Shown: positions 1-11,900 of the stretch, piece by piece
Numbering within the stretch: the stretch's first letter is position 1
Layout of the letters: every line of letters begins with the position of its first letter
Origin: Chamaecrista fasciculata
Taxonomy: Eukaryota > Streptophyta > Magnoliopsida > Fabales > Fabaceae
Reading direction: 5' to 3'
Length of the DNA stretch: 64,000 bases
Assembly: GCA_003254925.1 (NCBI GenBank)
Contig: QANZ01007348.1
Location: 93,864-157,863, forward strand
The notes under the pieces: generated by a model
The model's input: the letters and a program-made list of their open reading frames with translations, nothing else
Databases searched by the model: none
Told to the model about the DNA's origin: nothing
Translations under genes and position numbers: made by a program

Positions 1-51
1 GTCTGGGTCTTGGTCCATTATTTACCTGCCAAACTTAAAAGAATCTTCAAT

Positions 52-1634
52 TTATGACAATTCATCCCCACCTTTCCAACTATGGCAATCTGATTTCTCA
101 TCTTCTTCGCCATCTCCAGAGCTTGAAAGACCCTTAGTAGAACCTCCTAGAAGGAGAGGACCTTGTGGAGAAACAGACTCTGATAAATTCACCTTTGATT
201 TATCTCCACATTGATCCTCCACCATCCATAACCCATGATGTCCTTGCTCAATTGAGGAACCAGGATGTCTTCTAACATGAAGCCTGTACTTCTGCACAAG
301 CCACGGATTTCACGTTTTAGGTCATCAGGAACATAAGTACACAACACAACAAAAGTGTAGAAAAAACAAATGAAAGGGACTAATACACTTCTAAAGAATA
401 AAGTGGGTAAATTAGATTTTAAAGGATTAAATTGTGAATTGGTATATCTTTTCAAAAACATCAAATTGTATATTAAAAACTTACTTGCAAATGGCTTTTC
501 ACCTCATCATTTGTGAGGCCTTCCACATGCATTAACTCTCTTATCTGTTTAGGAGTAGCTACTGCATATTAAAAAGAACAAGTCTTTCATTACAACTCAT
601 GAGGGCTTATCCAGTTGGTTCAATTCTAGAAATTTTCCCAACCCAATATAGTGCATAGTAATAGTAATAGTATAGCCTGTCAGCTAAATTATACCTTGTG
701 CTCCTCCGAGTTGTTGAAGAGCGTCAACGAAACGCCGGTGAAGCTCCGGCGACCAGCACCGCCGTTGTTTCCTTGGATTCTGTTGCAAATGCTGCGGGTG
801 CACATCGACCCGACCCGTAACGAAAGACGGACCCGACCCGTTTCTGATACCATTTCTGGGATTCAGTTCAGACGCTGGGGTCATCAAGCTAAGGCTAGGA
901 ACTTTGGAAATTTCTTTGTCTTCTTTCATCATCACTTGCTTTGCCATACTCAAATTTGCACTGAAGGGTATAAATGCCCCTCCTCTGTTTTTCAGATTCC
1001 GTGACTTAATGGGATTCTCAGGTACCGACCGATCATCTTCACTCCTCTGCGATTATCGACAGAAATTAGTTGTTCTCATCTACGGAAAATTTGCAATATT
1101 TTCTCTTAATATGAAATTTCAAAGAAAAATTGGGAATTACCAGTTTGGTTTCAGCGCTCCAAAGTTGAGCAGAGCTCATCCAGTTCTTCTTGTCGCGGCT
1201 ATCATCTTTTTCCATAGTCAATAGTAATCCACTTTCTCCAGAATTTGCTTTCAGAGGAATGAATCCTTCAATCTCGGGTCGATCTTGCATTTCCACACAC
1301 CGCACTTTTTCCTCCTTCAACCTCGTTACAGCTGCAAAAAAAATATATATATCATCAACCAAGAAGAAAAAAAACAAAAACCACAATTAATTAAACCATA
1401 AAGGAATTCTGGAATTGTAGAGAATTAGAAGCTACCGTCGTTTACGAGGAGCATGCAGAGGGGAAGTTCGCGTTTAAAAGCTTCGATTTTCTTCATTTCT
1501 TCTTCCAATCTTTTGACGAAGTCGTCAAGCATGGTTAATTTCTGGTACTTGTCTCTGCTGCGAGAAACCTCAGCGAGAAACTCAGAGATAGTTTTGGGAA
1601 CGAAGGGCAAACTCAAATCCAAGCTCAAGTCCAT
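52..1634 (-). CDS. HHO/HRS1-like (NIGT1-type) GARP G2-like transcription factor, complete
   Basis: Five exons read on the minus strand: 1634-1436, 1331-1141, 1046-695, 561-485 and 291-52, all with GT-AG borders and matching phases, giving 352 aa. The N-terminus carries an LxLxL (EAR-like) repressor motif at residues 3-9. The HHO coiled-coil follows at about 37-65, ending in the family signature [10 protein letters not shown] family motif GFIPLK comes next, and RGGAFIPF lies at about 151-158. The single GARP Myb-like DNA-binding domain spans about 222-282 (KQRRCW..., [16 protein letters not shown], then SHLQKYRLH across the last intron). HHO proteins are nuclear repressors in nitrate and phosphate starvation responses and flowering. 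The DLSLDL start suggests the HHO5/HHO6/EFM side of the family. The ATG at 1634 is the first that fits the family start. Family is certain; the exact orthologue is not. Confidence 0.93.
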
Positions 1635-3950
1635 CTTAAGGGTGTGTTACAAATACAATTAAGACGAGTCTGGATAGTGTTTTGGTGAATGGGTTCTATT
1701 CTCTATCTAGTTCTAGTGTGTTTCGCTAGCATGACCAAGATAGAGAGAGATGAACGATCACGAAGGAGGAGGAAGATGAGGATAGGGAGATTCATTTATA
1801 ATATAAGGAAAAAATTCAGATTCAGGACAAAAAGATTCGGTGCTCGCATTCGGGTCGTCGCGTCTTTGTCGCACTTGCTAACCCGATCAAAGTAATCAAA
1901 CTCAACAAGCCCAATTTGGAGAATCGCAGGCAAAATTTTGTTGAAAAACGAAACCTCCTACAAGAAAATGAAAATAAAAATAAAAATTGGTGGATGTGTG
2001 TGGGAATCTTTGGATTCCGTACTTAACGCGGCGAATTGTTAATTAATAATTCCAATAAATTAAATAAATAAATAAATACATTTTGTTGTCTTGATGAGCG
2101 TGCGTGTCGAACAAGATTCTTTCTTTGTTTTGGTGGGCTGGTTGTGAGTTGTGACTATGAAGATAGCGGTGAAAAAGCGTGATACAGTAAACATACATAG
2201 TTGACCTCAAACACTCAGTCATATTTAATTATTGAAATTAATGTAGGGGCACTTTGGTAAATTGGAACAGGGGTAGTGAGTCACATTCACATTTCACAGA
2301 GAGTGAGAAATATATATATATGCTCCTGGCTTTGTTCTCGTGTTTGGCATGAAATTAAACTCCAAATCATGAAGCTTGTTGGTCAAAATAATGTGATGTT
2401 TGGACAGTGACCGCCATTTTTGACTTTGGATGATTGTTTTATTTTAATCTTTATCCACCGTCCGTAGTCCGTACCTGATAAAAACCCTCGTTATCAAATT
2501 GTGATGCCTCTTTATTATAATAAGGAGAGATAGAATATAACAATGTGGCATTCATGGTTTTAATTAATTAGCTAGTGATTATCTTTTGAATTGACTTAAG
2601 GAGTCTTGTATTTATATTGATGTAATTCATTAAAACCATATTGGCTGTTGAGTACTGATATTTAATATGTTCATAATCTAAATTGAAGACCACTTTTCAA
2701 TATCAAACAAAATTGTTGATATATTTTCTATTATATACAAACCAATATGGAAATATAGATAATATATCTATTGATATATTAATTTTCCTTTTCTTCTAAA
2801 TTCTGATTATGGTATGCCTTTTTTTATTCAATATATATATATATATAATATCATAAATTACAAGGAAATAATTGATTGCTTTTGCCATATAGGATTCTGC
2901 AAAGTTTTTTTTTACCATCATTGAAAATTTTCATACTTTCTTCCCTCTTTCCCTTGTCCTGCGCTTTGTGTCATTTTCCATCTTTGTCCTTTTGTCTAAA
3001 TCAAAGTTTCTGGTTTCTTCATATAGGAAAATAGTCTTTGGGGTAAATGATGATTTTTTCACTACTTTAGTAGTAGTGTGAAAGAACCTACTCCCTTTTT
3101 CACTTAAAACATTTTGTTTAATAAGACTCAACCGTACGTTATGCCTCTATGAAAACTTTAACTAATTATGTGCATATATAGAAGGGCATATGGCGGAGAA
3201 GGAAGTTTACTTATCATTATCGTCGATCAATTCTCACCCTTTGAATATTTCTCACGAAGTAAGTGAGAGGAAAAAGGAAATATACACAATAGAAATTTAG
3301 AGTTTACCTGACTACCAGTAAATTTGTTAATGTAAAAATTTATGACTTTATGATTTCTATGCGTTGTTTTTTTTAAGAAAAAAAGAAAGAGAAAAAAATA
3401 TTTTAATTTGTCCTTTATACATATTCATATAGTTGGCAAATAAATTAAAGGAGTAACGAAATAAATATGAATATGATTCTTGTGGATTATATTTTCAAAA
3501 GCTTCCATTCTAGCTAGTTTCATGTATTTACTCCTATTCTATTGTGTATATCAAAAGATGGAATTGATCTGAAAAAAAAAAGACAATCATAAAAAGGAAA
3601 GTTGAGTACACCACAACACATTTATAGTTAAAAAACAATCAGAAGAATATAAACTAGTAGGGCGTCGAAGGACGCAGAACCAAACACACACACACAAAAA
3701 AAAAAGGAAGGCAGCGATGGATGAATGTTGGTCATGTGCAAGATTCTCGTGGGAATAGCATCTTGATTATATATAGAGAATTTACTGGAGTTAATTGTTT
3801 ATGGAGAAAACAAAAAAAGAAAATATGATGATGGATGATTGATTGGTGTGGAGTTGAGTGGGTGGCTCACTTTCTCTCTCTCTCTTTCTCAACGTGGTCC
3901 TTGTGTATCTGTCCCAAATTAGAAACGGTAGGGACGTCGAATCGGAACGC

Positions 3951-3960
3951 GACACGTGGA
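3951..3960 (+). promoter_or_regulatory. G-box/ABRE-like core (GACACGTGGA)
   Basis: A CACGTG palindrome with a GACACGTGGA context lies in a GC-richer island inside otherwise AT-rich DNA. G-boxes of this form bind bZIP and bHLH factors. It is about 2.3 kb upstream of the HHO-like start, so any role as a distal element is inference. Confidence 0.35.
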
Positions 3961-4658
3961 GAGTGAGATTCTTTCTACGGTCCAGAGTGGTGGGTGGTGG
4001 TGGTCCGTTAACGAGGGGAATCGTGGGTTCCGGAATTTGAGAAAGGGACCAGAGTGAAGAGTCCATAAAGTGGAAACGACTATTTGTTTTTTTTTTATTA
4101 TTGAGTCAACGATTTAATTTCTTATTTATTAAAATAAATTATTCAATTTTTCATTTAAAATCTGTTAAATTATTTGATGATTTTGATGTTAAATGTTTAG
4201 AATGCACCATTAAATCCTATTTTGACATCCTAGTCATCTAAGCCAATTGAACCGGACCAACAAAGATAATTAAATCGGTCTAAAATTGAGTCAGACCAAA
4301 ATATTCGTATTATATGTAAAGCTTCTATAAGGCATAAACTACTAAAGACTAATGAGCTGACATTAATAATTTTTGAACATGTGACACATAACGTGCACAT
4401 GTGCTAAATTATAAAAACTAACGAGCTAACATTAATAATTTTTGAGGAACTAAATAGTTGAAACTATGAAAAGAGAGGGATATTTTCTCGTGAATAAAAT
4501 TACACAAGTAGGCAGTGGATCGCAGACAGATCGAGAGACACGAATTAAAACAAAATATAACGTTGAATTGAAACGCATAATAATAATAGTAGACAGTAGT
4601 AGTACCTGGGATTCCTACGTTAGGGATTCCGTTGGGAGTGACGGGTAGCTAGAGAGGC

Positions 4659-4668
4659 GACACGTGTA
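4659..4668 (+). promoter_or_regulatory. Second G-box/ABRE-like core (GACACGTGTA)
   Basis: This is a second CACGTG core with the same GACACGTG left context as the one at 3951, about 700 bp further from the HHO-like gene. A GGGGGG run follows directly. Two similar cores in two islands are suggestive of regulation but not proof. Confidence 0.3.
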
Positions 4669-6993
4669 AGGGGGGCATCCGCATTCCAACATGTGAGATA
4701 TTATAATATGTTTTGGGCCCTCCCTCCTCATCACTCATTACTCATTACTCTTTACATTGTTTGAGATAAGGATTCCCAGTGATGGGCTTTCCTTCCTTTT
4801 GATTCTCTTCCCCAAACCCACATGACGATCGATGACCAACTTAAAGAATCAAACATCCAACAATTGTTATTTAACCCAACGTAACCCACATACCTAGATG
4901 CCTTCTCTTTCATCACCATCGGTTCTGTCTTTTTTTACTTTTTGGCTTATATATATATTAATTATATTTTAGTTTTTAATGTTTCGTGGCTCGGGACGTA
5001 CTTTATTTTGGGGTTCAAACATCAAACGAACTCATCATCTCATCTTTAATTCATGGCATCTTCTTTATTGTATACAACTTTCAATATATATATATATATA
5101 TGAATAAATTAAATGAGTAAACGTGATTTCTTTTGCTTTAGGAATAAGGGATTAAAAATGAACAATAGTAATTGGATAGGACAGATTCTTCGTGCATGGT
5201 GGGAAATTGGATGTGATCTGCTAAATCAGATTTTGGATGAGACAGAGAGAAAGAGAGAGGCTAAGGAATAGGGGATATACATTCGTTTAGCATCCATTCT
5301 ATACCGTTGGAAACACGGCCAAAAAGCAGCTTCTGTTTAATTATATCGAGAATGCGATATTATTGTTTTCTTTGATCAACAATTATTATGTTACCTACAT
5401 AGCTGCACAAGTCTCTCCATGTTTGCCTTAAACAAGTAAACAAACCAACACGACATTTTACAACCACCAATAACTTGAGGCTATTCAAGTCTCTTGTGTT
5501 TTCTGTGAATCTGTTCTAGTTTAATTGTTTTGATTATAAACTAGCTTCTTGATCAGAAGTTCTATTTCATTCACTGATCAGTACATGTTTTAAACTTTTA
5601 ATTGATTGATGACTGAAAAAAATGATAATTCAAATCTTAGAAGTATAATTTATACATTTTGGATATTAAAACTCATGGAATCAATACATTTAATAATTTT
5701 GTCTATAAAAATTGATTACGTGATAAGATGGTCTCGGGTGAGAGAGATTAGTTTCCGCCCATCATCTCAACCATTACATTTAGCCACATCATAACTTGTC
5801 TTGCTTTGATAAGTAATCAGCCGTCTATAATTATTTCGTACATTTACTTATATCTCTATATATTGCCTTCTTTCATTCATAATTAGGTAATGCATGTCTT
5901 TTTAATTTTGAATTTGTAATTTTTATTTTTATCGACTCTATATTGACTTGACCGAAAGAATCAAAGAACATCATGAAACCTTACTCTTGTGCAAATTGTT
6001 GTAAGTTCTCTCTACTCTCCAGGACTTAATTACAGTCATTAATTGAAATACGTATTAGTGAACCATGATTATATCCAGCTTACATATTTTAAAATAATCC
6101 ATTGAGTTTGAATCTCGGTTCCAACTTGATTCCATATTTTATTAATTATAATGTCACGAGCTAGGTTCGTCAATTCAATTGAATGGTCCATAGATGAAAA
6201 ACAGCTGGAAGAAACCAAATATGAAAGCAAGAGATTCTTTCAAGAATAAATATAGATGCATGCATTCCAAATTATTTAACTGAAAGCAAAGGTCTTGGTC
6301 ACCCAATTATCTTTTGTAGTTATTTTATTATTTTTCTCTTTGGCCTGAAAAATCTACACCGTTGAAATAATTATGCCTTATAGCATGACAGGTGGTGCAT
6401 CATGCATGAGGGGATGAAATCTGCAAAATAATTATTTTTTTTATAACGCAAAATAATTATTTAAGTGCGTACCTTATGCACCATTAAATCAAAACTGACA
6501 CATTTTCGAACTAAGTAACATTTTCTCGCTTTTATAATTCATGTAATCTCATTCTCTCTGAAAATTATTAAAATGAACTTTTTCAGTCACAAGATGTTGC
6601 CTTTCATCCACTATAATTGTCAATTATATTTTTTAAAAATAATTTTGTTGAGATTTTCTTACAAAATAAATTTAGACTACTAAACAACTATATTATAAAA
6701 TATTTTCAATAATAGAACATCATTTTTTAAAGGGCACGGACTTATGAAAACTATGAGAAAGGAAAACAAACGCGATTTAATTTTAAATTTAATAAATTAT
6801 TTTTATAATTTTCAAAATGCAAAAAAAAAAAAAGTGCTCTTTGAAAATTTATTTAGTATGTAAATCGATTCTAAAACGAAAGGAATATATGTTAGCACCT
6901 GACTTCTTCGTACATGGTATTTAATTTTATTGTTTTAAAATGGAAAAATAAAAATATCCTTTGTATTACAAGCTATTACTTGTAGGCAATGTT

Positions 6994-7247
6994 NNNNNNN
7001 NNNNNNNNNNNNNNNNNNNNNNNNNNNNNNNNNNNNNNNNNNNNNNNNNNNNNNNNNNNNNNNNNNNNNNNNNNNNNNNNNNNNNNNNNNNNNNNNNNNN
7101 NNNNNNNNNNNNNNNNNNNNNNNNNNNNNNNNNNNNNNNNNNNNNNNNNNNNNNNNNNNNNNNNNNNNNNNNNNNNNNNNNNNNNNNNNNNNNNNNNNNN
7201 NNNNNNNNNNNNNNNNNNNNNNNNNNNNNNNNNNNNNNNNNNNNNNN
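6994..7247. other. Assembly gap (254 N)
   Basis: A run of N. Open frames across it are artefacts. Its right edge coincides exactly with the first base of a palindromic MITE at 7248, so the left target duplication of that element cannot be checked. Confidence 0.99.
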
Positions 7248-7524
7248 GAGTAAACTACTAAATTGGTCCCTGGATTATTGACTCGCTGACAGATTGGTCC
7301 CCGAATTTAGGAAATTGACAAATAGGTCCCCGAATTTTTCTAACATTTGTCAAATAGGTCCTTCTGTGCATGTTATTTGGGGACTTATTTGACTAACGTT
7401 AGAAAAATTCGGGGACCTATTTGTCTCGTTAGAAAAATTCGAGGACCTATTTGTTAATTTCCTAAATTTGGGGACCAATCTGTCAGCGAACCAATAATCC
7501 AGGGACCAACTTGGTAGTTTACTC
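7248..7524. mobile_element. Palindromic MITE, 'gagtaaac' type (Mutator-like group)
   Basis: A 277-bp near-perfect inverted repeat. It starts GAGTAAACTACTAAATTGGT and ends with the reverse complement, ...GTTTACTC. Phrases 'ttggtccc' and 'aaataggtcc' recur along the arms. It encodes no protein. The TIR start matches a second copy at 63734. A right flank (GATGAATAT) is visible but the left flank is in the gap. Mutator assignment rests on related copies in this window that have 9-bp target duplications. Confidence 0.8.
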
Positions 7525-7930
7525 GATGAATATCTTGCAATCATTAAAATAAAAATTCACGCAGCCACAAACCCCATTTTTTTTTTTGGCCTGAACCACA
7601 AACCCCATTACCCCAACATATTATTCATTATATTTTAGACATTTTTTTTAATTTCTTCCGGGATCATTAATTACATTTTAAATCTATTTTAAATAAATTT
7701 AAAAATAAAATAAAACAAGCATTTCTCTATGGTATTGGAATTGGTACCTACTTTTGATTTTGTAAATTGTAATGAATAACTAAAATTCGCTTTTACGTTC
7801 TTATTCTCCTTGTGGGCAAATAAACTGAGCTAGATGAAATTGAGGATGAGGACGGATTAAAGTTTAGAATTCTAGGACTAGAGATACCAAATTTGTAAAA
7901 TGTAGAACTATTATCGGATGCAAAATTGTT

Positions 7931-8200
7931 GCTTCCGTATGAATCATAGACACTAACTCAGATACGGGATACGATATAGACACGGACACATTGACACATC
8001 AATTTCTTAAAATTACTTAACACGAACTTTAATAATTACAATATTCATTCATTATATACGTCATATGTGTCATTATTTTTTATTGTTTATCATGTTAAAG
8101 TCACTAAAAATTAATTTTATATTATAAAATTTAAAGATATGTGTCATATACTCGTATGAGTGTTGGATAGGACACTTTCCTGACAGAACGACACTCTCAA
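7931..8200. mobile_element. MITE-like copy rich in 'gacac' words, related to 28897-29178
   Basis: The left part (GATACGGGATACGATATAGA, then 'cacggacacattgacac') is similar to the reverse complement of the right end of the element at 28897-29178. The other end near 8140-8200 carries 'gtgtcat', 'gtgttgga' and 'gacactctc'. The exact ends and target duplication are not clear, so coordinates are approximate. Confidence 0.6.
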
Positions 8201-8997
8201 GATGAAGAGAGCATGCTTTATAATTGCTTCCACAATCGGCAGTCAAACTCAAAAACCCATTAGCAACAAGTAATTCAGAAAGAGAAGATGGATGAGGCTG
8301 CTAGTACATGCCAATGTATCCTGCACAAAACAATAGCTTTCTTTGGTGCCTGTGCTCTAGTTCATGAATCATAAATCGTCATAATGATAGAAAGGAGGTT
8401 GCTTTCATTATTATATCAGAGGCGTCAAGGATTGCCATATGGTTGCTGCGTGTGCATGTAATCTCAATCCTCAGAAAATGCCGCAAAAGTCTTTTTCAAT
8501 TAAGCCAACTACCCTACAGCGAATTCCGTGAGAATGATTTTACAACAGATGGATCGAGAAGTAAGAAAATTTTGTGACTATACATCTTGAAATTTCAGAG
8601 TTTATGAATCGCGAACTTTCCTTCATCCATACACGTCTCTATCATATAAATTACCCTGTTCACTCATTCTGCAGCCATCAAACATGGATTCAACTTCTGG
8701 TAAAGAGTATCTAATGGAAAAGTATGCATCTAGATACTCATGGTCAGAATTTATGTTCTGGCCTTCAGTAAGAAAAAGGAGAAATGAATGCTGTCCTTGA
8801 ACATGAAATATAAGAAAATTTCATTAAAAAAAATATGTTGTAACATAAGCTTTGAGACAAGGTTTACTGAAAATCTGTCATTTACTAACTTCCGTTTTTC
8901 CAGAGGGCAAAGAAAAGAAGAAAGTACCAAAAAGTAAAAATGTTCAACAAAATTCCCCATTTTTCTCAGGCACGCAGAACTACAATGTACAAGCATC
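8201..8997. other. Likely 3' region of the SWIB gene; nothing else recognised
   Basis: About 800 bp downstream of the SWIB-gene stop codon. No coding signal similar to a known family is seen. Part of it must be the transcript's 3' UTR, but I see no decisive polyadenylation site. Confidence 0.4.
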
Positions 8998-11900
8998 TCA
9001 TTGCTCTGCCTTTATGAAATGAGGAGCCAGTAGTTTCGTAACTGTGAAGCCATTGAAGGAGTCAACATCAAAGAGTTCTTTCAGCTTCTCATCACAAATT
9101 ATTTTCCTCTTGTCAGAAGGATCCTTCACAAAAGCAAACAGAAGTTTTACCGCAAAGGTATGAAGAATTAAAGACGGGAAGGGGATAATGAAAAAGCCCA
9201 ACTAACAGTTATGTGGAATCTTTCAATTAGAGTTCAGCTGGCCCTTTAACCAGAAAGAATAAAAAAAAGAAGGAACAAGCTTGCTCCTCATTAAGTGCAT
9301 ATCTTATCAATGGTCAAGTGAGCAATTCTTCCGTACAACATGATCCATGTGCATATAACAGTTAAGATTGTGTCCGCACGTCCGCCCCACATTATAGATG
9401 CAAATTCAAACTTCATATGTACTTTTACATCATATTGCTTGTAAGAAAAATTCCAGAATAGTTCGATTTATGACTTACTGGTTCATTTATGCTTAAAAAA
9501 AATCATAATAACATTAATTGATAAAAGAAAGCAATGGGTTATATGAACCACGATTTTCAGTCTCATATTTCCACATACCTGGTCATGAGTTCAGAGAAAA
9601 AGACAAAGATTAATAAGGTAGGTTGCCAATCAACATAAGATAGGAGCAATCATAAAAAAGAGTGGAGGAAAAGTTTACACGCTTGAATCTCTTAATTTGT
9701 ACTCTCCATAAATCCAATCTTTCTAATTTCCTTGCACTTTGAGAGAGATATATTGAGCATCAATGGTAGAACCAAGCACATTTCGATAAAAAAAATCAAT
9801 GATAAGTCAAATTGCTTTCCACAAAGCATCTTGAATGAGAGATACGGAGTGCTGTCCCAATCCCCCTTCATGTATAAATTCCAACTTTCTTATTGTTAAA
9901 AAGGTCACGATATATTATATTCTACCATATTCCCCAATAAGTCCTGTTTTCTCCATCAATAAAAAAATGGACTTGCTATAACTATTGTCTATTGCAGCAG
10001 TAATGACCAGAAATCACCAAATCAAAACTAATTACAGGATAAATAAAGGGATATTTCATGCAGATCCAAACTTGAACTAGATTAATATTTCACTAACAAT
10101 CATATCTCTAAATTTGATTTTTTGTTTGAAGTGCACAAATCTGTAGAGCCAAAGCTAACAAGACAAGCATACAATCGTGCATCAACATGTGCAAAGTGTG
10201 AAACCTTATCTTCAAGGATCATAGCAAATATCATATACTCAGCTAGTTGATACTGCTGAATGACAGTTTAAAGGAATGACAAACCTGAAGGTTATTTCCT
10301 TTTATGTAATCCCACATTCTTTTTATGACATCAGCCCTTGATAATGCACTTTCTCCGGTACCAAGGAAGTTTACAAGGGCATCAGATAGTTGAAGAGGAG
10401 CAAGAAAACCTGATTTCCCCCCCTTCTGTCGTTTCTCCTTTCTTTTTGGTTCATCTAGATCTGTAACGAAGGTAGGTAAATGATGTAGTAAACATGCTGT
10501 TGTTAATTGACTATTATACTCATTTATAAAAAGAGAACGGATACAGAATAACTTCAACAGCATAAAATACAATTTCAACAAAATAAAAGGTTTAGTCACT
10601 TTTCGAAAGTGTGTTCACTAAGACAAATCCACGAGGAAATGTCCTTTTTTTTTTTTTCCACAGAATGAAAACAATGAATATTAGTCAAACCATGAAAAAA
10701 AAAATTAAGCTGAGAGCAAGATACGAAAGAGCAATATTATAATAGAATTGGCAAGGACAGGGCTTTGTTATTTGGTGAGTATGCATATAAATTCTACATT
10801 AAAGAACTAAGCAAACTGTAATGGAATTCAACAACCACACCTTCTTCTCTCTCTTGCTTCTTCTGCTTTTCCTTTGGTGCAGACTTCACCTGGACAACTA
10901 TATAAAGAAATGCAGTTTAAACAATACTTTTAATTGTCTATGTAAAATTGACAGGTGGAATAAACAGGAAATCTTGAGCCCACAGTAGCATGAAATAAAA
11001 TTAAGTAATGGTGGACCAGGAAAACATATATCAAATCAATTTAAGTTCTTAGTTCAACACTACTTAAAACTAGGACTGGCAACAATTACGCAACTAAAAA
11101 AAAATCACAAGGATTAAGAGTTTTGCCTTGCCAATCAAAAGCAAAAAACAACCCACTCAATATCCAACGTCTTACATAGCAATTAGTAACAGAAGGTTGC
11201 AGCAGCATACCATCATCTGAGTCCAATGGCCAGATATGCTTTGTCAATGCTTTGTTCATTTGAAACATATTGATGACATCGACACCAAAGATAGAGCGCA
11301 GTGGTTCATCACAAATTATATTCCGCTTGTTACTTGGGTCTTGCAAATCCTTCTTCCTAATATAGGCCCATAATTGCTTAACAACCTAAGCCCAACATTA
11401 TAATAGATGCTATAAGGTTATATAAGAATTACACACAACTCATTATTATAAGAAATTCTAGGTATACCTCAGTCCTAGCCATTTCTGGTGCTCCAACGAA
11501 TTCCTGAAGTAGGGGAGAGAGTCTACACAATTTGCAGAAACCACCACCTTTTTTCTTGACCTCATTTCCAGACTTTTTAGATCTGAGATGCAAGATGAGA
11601 CGACAATAATTAAACAATGGCATCCAGCAAAAGAAAATAATATAGACATGTAGAAAATGCTTGTTAATTGGAATTGGGTACATAATCTATCCTATGTTGC
11701 ATGTAATGGCAAATATATAAGATGGATTCTTCACATAAAGAAGTACAGTGATACTAAATATCACTATAATGATATATATCACACAAACAGTTAGTCACAC
11801 TCAAAATTATTATTGTAAAAACACAAATAATATGTATAATTCTGGAGTTGAAAGAGGAACCAAATCACAACATGATTCTAAACACCCATATTTTTTCCCT

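Larger units (their letters stand above)
1635..6993. other. Intergenic, upstream of the HHO-like gene; no gene recognised
   Basis: More than 5 kb of AT-rich DNA with poly-A/T runs and (TA)n tracts (for example 2829-2846 and 5085-5101). Open frames here are short and resemble no family I know, including a 91-codon minus frame at 3791-4066. Two GC-richer islands (about 3850-4080 and 4590-4680) are listed separately. A short local duplication (an 'acattaataatttttga' phrase near 4358-4375 and 4430-4445) is visible. Confidence 0.6.

Noticed and set aside
651-1004. 117-codon plus-strand frame
   Set aside because: It is antisense to exon 3 of the HHO-like gene, which has a clear GARP domain on the minus strand.
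3791-4066. 91-codon minus-strand frame with GPPPPTT
   Set aside because: No similarity to a known family, no splice context, and the region looks regulatory. Left out as a gene.
6961-7281. Frames across the first gap
   Set aside because: They consist almost wholly of unknown residues from the N run.
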